NCBI GenBank assembly: GCA_034437795.1
Contig: DAOTTI010000098.1
Span: forward strand, 1-40,229
DNA: 40,229 nucleotides
Reading direction: 5' to 3'
Source of the DNA: DAOTTI01 sp034437795
Lineage (GTDB): Bacteria; Chloroflexota; UBA11872; UBA12225
Shown: positions 38,255 through 40,229 of the stretch, piece after piece
Position numbering within the stretch: the first letter of the stretch is position 1
How the letters are laid out: each line of letters starts with the position of its first letter
Notes under the pieces: model-generated
The model's database searches: none
Told to the model about the DNA's origin: nothing
What the model saw: only the letters and a program-made list of their open reading frames with translations
Position numbers and translations under genes: made by a program

Positions 38255-39319
38255 TCACGGCGTCGGTGGCGCCGGCTGCACCGGCTCTTCCCGCCCGCTC
38301 TTGATGGAGCGGTAGGCCGCCTCCACGACGCGCAGGTCGGCCAGCCCCTCCGTGCCCGGCATGGTCGGCGCCCGCTCCCCCATCGCGGCGCGCGCAAAGT
38401 CCTCGATGCTGCGCGCAAACGTTTCGGCGTAGTCCGGCCGGTCGTACACCACCTCCGACCCGCCGGGCAGATCGCGGTGGAAGAGGGTGAGGGTGGGCGA
38501 ACGGGAGTTCACCTCCAGGTGCCCCTCCTCACCGTAGATGTAGGCCTCGGCGCCGACGTTGGTCGTCCTGGTGGCCCAGCAGTAGAACTGGGATCCGATC
38601 AGCCCCTGCTCGAAGCGCAGGTTGACGGTGGCGGTGTCCTCGCCGGTGAAGTCCGGCCGGTTGGTGGTGGCGTAGGCATGGACGTGCGTGATCTCGCCGG
38701 CCACGTCGCGCGCCAGCAGGCGCAGGATGTTCGTGTAGTGGCAGCCCTGGTCCAGCAGCATCCCGCCTCCAGCCAGTTCCGCCCGCTGGCGCCAGCCGTC
38801 CCGCAGCCAGACGCCACCCAGATAGCCGACGCGGTGCGAGCGGACGATGCAGAGCTTGCCCAGCCGGCCGTCGTTGATCAGCCGGCGGGCGCGGCGGAAA
38901 GGCTCGGAGAAGGGGTAGTTCTCGTTGACGCACAGGGTAAGCCCGGCGCGGGTCGCCGCGGCCACCATCTGCTCCGCGCCCGCGACGGTATCCGCGATCG
39001 GCTTCTCCACCAGCACGTGCTTGCCGGTGGCCAGGGCCTGTAGCGCCAGGGGCGCGTGCGCCCGATGGGGCACGCACAGGTCCACGCCATCCACCTCGGG
39101 GTCGGCCAGCAGGTCCTCCACCCGCGTGTAGCCCTTGACGCGCGCCCCTGGGATCGCCGCCTGCGCCCGCTCGACAAAGGCCGCCAGGCGCTCCGGCCGC
39201 GGGTCGCAGGCCGCCACCAGCCGCACCACCTCCGGCGCGCTCGCCAGCAGCGCAGCGTACCCTGAGCTCCAGTGCATCTCCGCCACCGCCCCACAACCAA
39301 CTAGACCAATGCGAAACAT
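38255..39319 (-). CDS. Gfo/Idh/MocA-family oxidoreductase
   Basis: 354 residues. An N-terminal Rossmann domain with GLVGCGAVAEMH (residues 5-16) binds NAD(P). The family lysine is in VEKPIA (Lys106), and the C-terminal substrate domain has GGGMLLDQGCHYTNIL with the usual Asp and His. Members oxidise or reduce sugars, inositols and related polyols in the cytoplasm. The nearby sugar-binding proteins fit this role, but none is in the same operon. The promoter TGCTAGCCT lies six bases before the ATG, so the mRNA should be leaderless. Exact substrate unknown. Confidence 0.9.
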   Translation of the reverse strand: MFRIGLVGCGAVAEMHWSSGYAALLASAPEVVRLVAACDPRPERLAAFVERAQAAIPGARVKGYTRVEDLLADPEVDGVDLCVPHRAHAPLALQALATGKHVLVEKPIADTVAGAEQMVAAATRAGLTLCVNENYPFSEPFRRARRLINDGRLGKLCIVRSHRVGYLGGVWLRDGWRQRAELAGGGMLLDQGCHYTNILRLLARDVAGEITHVHAYATTNRPDFTGEDTATVNLRFEQGLIGSQFYCWATRTTNVGAEAYIYGEEGHLEVNSRSPTLTLFHRDLPGGSEVVYDRPDYAETFARSIEDFARAAMGERAPTMPGTEGLADLRVVEAAYRSIKSGREEPVQPAPPTP

Positions 39320-39325
39320 GGCTGA

Positions 39326-39334
39326 AGGCTAGCA
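39326..39334 (-). promoter_or_regulatory. Extended -10 of the Gfo/Idh/MocA gene, leaderless spacing
   Basis: On the minus strand TGCTAGCCT, then six bases, then ATG. Same spacing as at the dehydrogenase gene and same nine bases as at the NHL gene. Confidence 0.5.
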
Positions 39335-39519
39335 TGTCGCGTCCATCGGCTGGCGACAGTGAGCGGAGATGGGCTGCCACCGGGCGTCGATCTCGACCAC
39401 TCCGCCGCGCTGCGGGACCTGATGGACTGTTTTGGATCCTGGTCACCCGCAGCGGGAACTTTCGCGGCCCCAGGGGCGTCTTTCACCACGACGGCCATCT
39501 GGCCTGCGGAGGAGATACC

Positions 39520-40229
39520 ATGCCACGCCATCTGCCACGGCTTGTCGGTCTCGTCAGCGCCCTAACGGCCCTTGCGCTCTCGCTGCTCGGCGGCGCGCGC
39601 CCCGCGGCCGCCTGCGCGGGGCTCATCGGCTCCAACGGGGCGGTCAACCTCGGGCGCACCACCACGCTCGCCGCCTACCACGACGGCGTCGAGCACTACG
39701 TCACCGCCTTCCAGTTCCTGGGCGGCGGCGGGCAGTTCGGCACGCTCATCCCGCTGCCCGGTGTCCCCTCCAGCGTCGAGCGCGGGGGCGCGTGGACCCT
39801 CCAGCGCCTCGTCCGCGAGACGGAGCCGCTTCGGCGCACCGGCGTGCGTGCCGACGTCCTGGCCCTGGCGGCGGCCCCGGCCGTCGAGGTCATCCTCCAG
39901 ACCCGCATCGACGCGCTCGATCTGACCGTGCTCAAGGGCGGCGGCGCAGACGTGGCGGCCTGGGCCAAGCAGCACGGCTTCCGCCTATCGCCCGACGCAC
40001 CCGAGATCCTCGACTTCTACGCCCGGCGCAGCCCGGTCTTCCTCGCCGCCGTCTTCGATGGTGACGCCGCCGCGCGCCGCGGCCAGCGGATCGGCGACGG
40101 CACGCCGGTGCACATCACCATCCCCACCTCGAACCCGTGGGTCCCGCTGCGCATCCTCACCCTCGGCAAGCAGCCGTCCGACCGCGTGGAAGCGGACGTG
40201 TTCCTGCTCACCGACCGCGTCCCCGCACT
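39520..40229 (+). CDS. DUF2330-family secreted protein, cut by window end
   Basis: At least 236 residues, open to the right edge. GGAGGAG lies five bases before the ATG. An N-terminal signal peptide (hydrophobic core about 8-24, then ARPAAACAG) leads into a DUF2330-like region with CAGLIGSNGAVNLGRTTT, QFGTLIPLPGVPSSVERGG and IPTSNPWVPLRILTLGK. DUF2330 proteins are exported and uncharacterised; a C-terminal membrane anchor is common but lies beyond the window. The 200-base spacer before it holds no repeat family seen elsewhere. Confidence 0.82.
   Translation, partial: MPRHLPRLVGLVSALTALALSLLGGARPAAACAGLIGSNGAVNLGRTTTLAAYHDGVEHYVTAFQFLGGGGQFGTLIPLPGVPSSVERGGAWTLQRLVRETEPLRRTGVRADVLALAAAPAVEVILQTRIDALDLTVLKGGGADVAAWAKQHGFRLSPDAPEILDFYARRSPVFLAAVFDGDAAARRGQRIGDGTPVHITIPTSNPWVPLRILTLGKQPSDRVEADVFLLTDRVPA

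Noticed and set aside
1..40229. tRNA, rRNA or phage/defence genes
   Set aside because: I looked for cloverleaf-like sequences, integrases, restriction or toxin-antitoxin motifs and saw none, though short RNAs could be missed by eye.

Overview
The window is GC-rich bacterial chromosome. A run of conserved housekeeping genes fills the left 16.6 kb and an accessory region fills the rest. The best guess for the host is Chloroflexota. This is an inference from three things: the high GC, the order coaD / coiled-coil protein / DUF177 / rpmF, and the many Tat-type lipoprotein sugar-binding proteins. No rRNA or tRNA is present to confirm it.

Layout. 36-665 (-): mobA. 998-2116 (-): a thioredoxin-reductase-like flavoprotein, divergent from a neutral-ceramidase-family protein at 2246-3610 (+). 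4004-4414 (+): a possible small membrane protein. 4628-13028 (+): coaD, a coiled-coil protein, DUF177, rpmF, fabD, fabG, accC, nusB, an acyl-carrier-like protein, tatC and a Tam-like methyltransferase; accC to the methyltransferase look like one operon. 13195-15819 (-): dksA/traR, lspA and an rluD-type pseudouridine synthase. lepB diverges from this group. 16822-23363 (+): a pyruvate/indolepyruvate-decarboxylase-type enzyme, a fused response regulator / thioredoxin-reductase-like protein, its likely partner cNMP-domain histidine kinase, and the first of four solute-binding proteins.

23.8-32.8 kb holds three more solute-binding proteins, an NHL/DUF11 surface protein, a decayed fifth solute-binding gene, and a conserved protein of unknown function. 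33.1-39.3 kb holds a GT2 glycosyltransferase (-), a sulfatase-superfamily protein (-), an iron-type alcohol dehydrogenase (+) and a Gfo/Idh/MocA oxidoreductase (-). A DUF2330 protein (+) runs off the right edge. All four intact solute-binding proteins carry a twin-arginine motif and a lipobox, and none has a permease or ATPase gene nearby. With the Gfo/Idh oxidoreductase, dehydrogenase and sulfatase-like protein this suggests scavenging of carbohydrates or polyols. TatC, Lsp and signal peptidase I, the export machinery such lipoproteins and secreted proteins need, are encoded in the left half.

The spacers are unusually rich in repeats. One REP-like element combines a hairpin with a G-quadruplex-type (GGGN3)3GGG tail, and the short copies I found all point the same way. 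Other repeats are a ~200-bp composite repeat in both orientations, short 7-9 bp arrays, and two pairs of long direct repeats that each bracket a single gene cassette (137 bp around the fourth solute-binding gene, 70 bp around the alcohol dehydrogenase). Many starts lie just downstream of an extended -10 motif TGnTAnnnT, and some of these transcripts should be leaderless.

The most notable oddities are: an acyl-carrier-like protein with His at the phosphopantetheine serine position; a lepB reading frame with no usual start codon; a response regulator / Trx / TrxR fusion with no redox cysteines at the usual sites; the orphan set of Tat lipoprotein binding proteins; and the cassette-flanking direct repeats.
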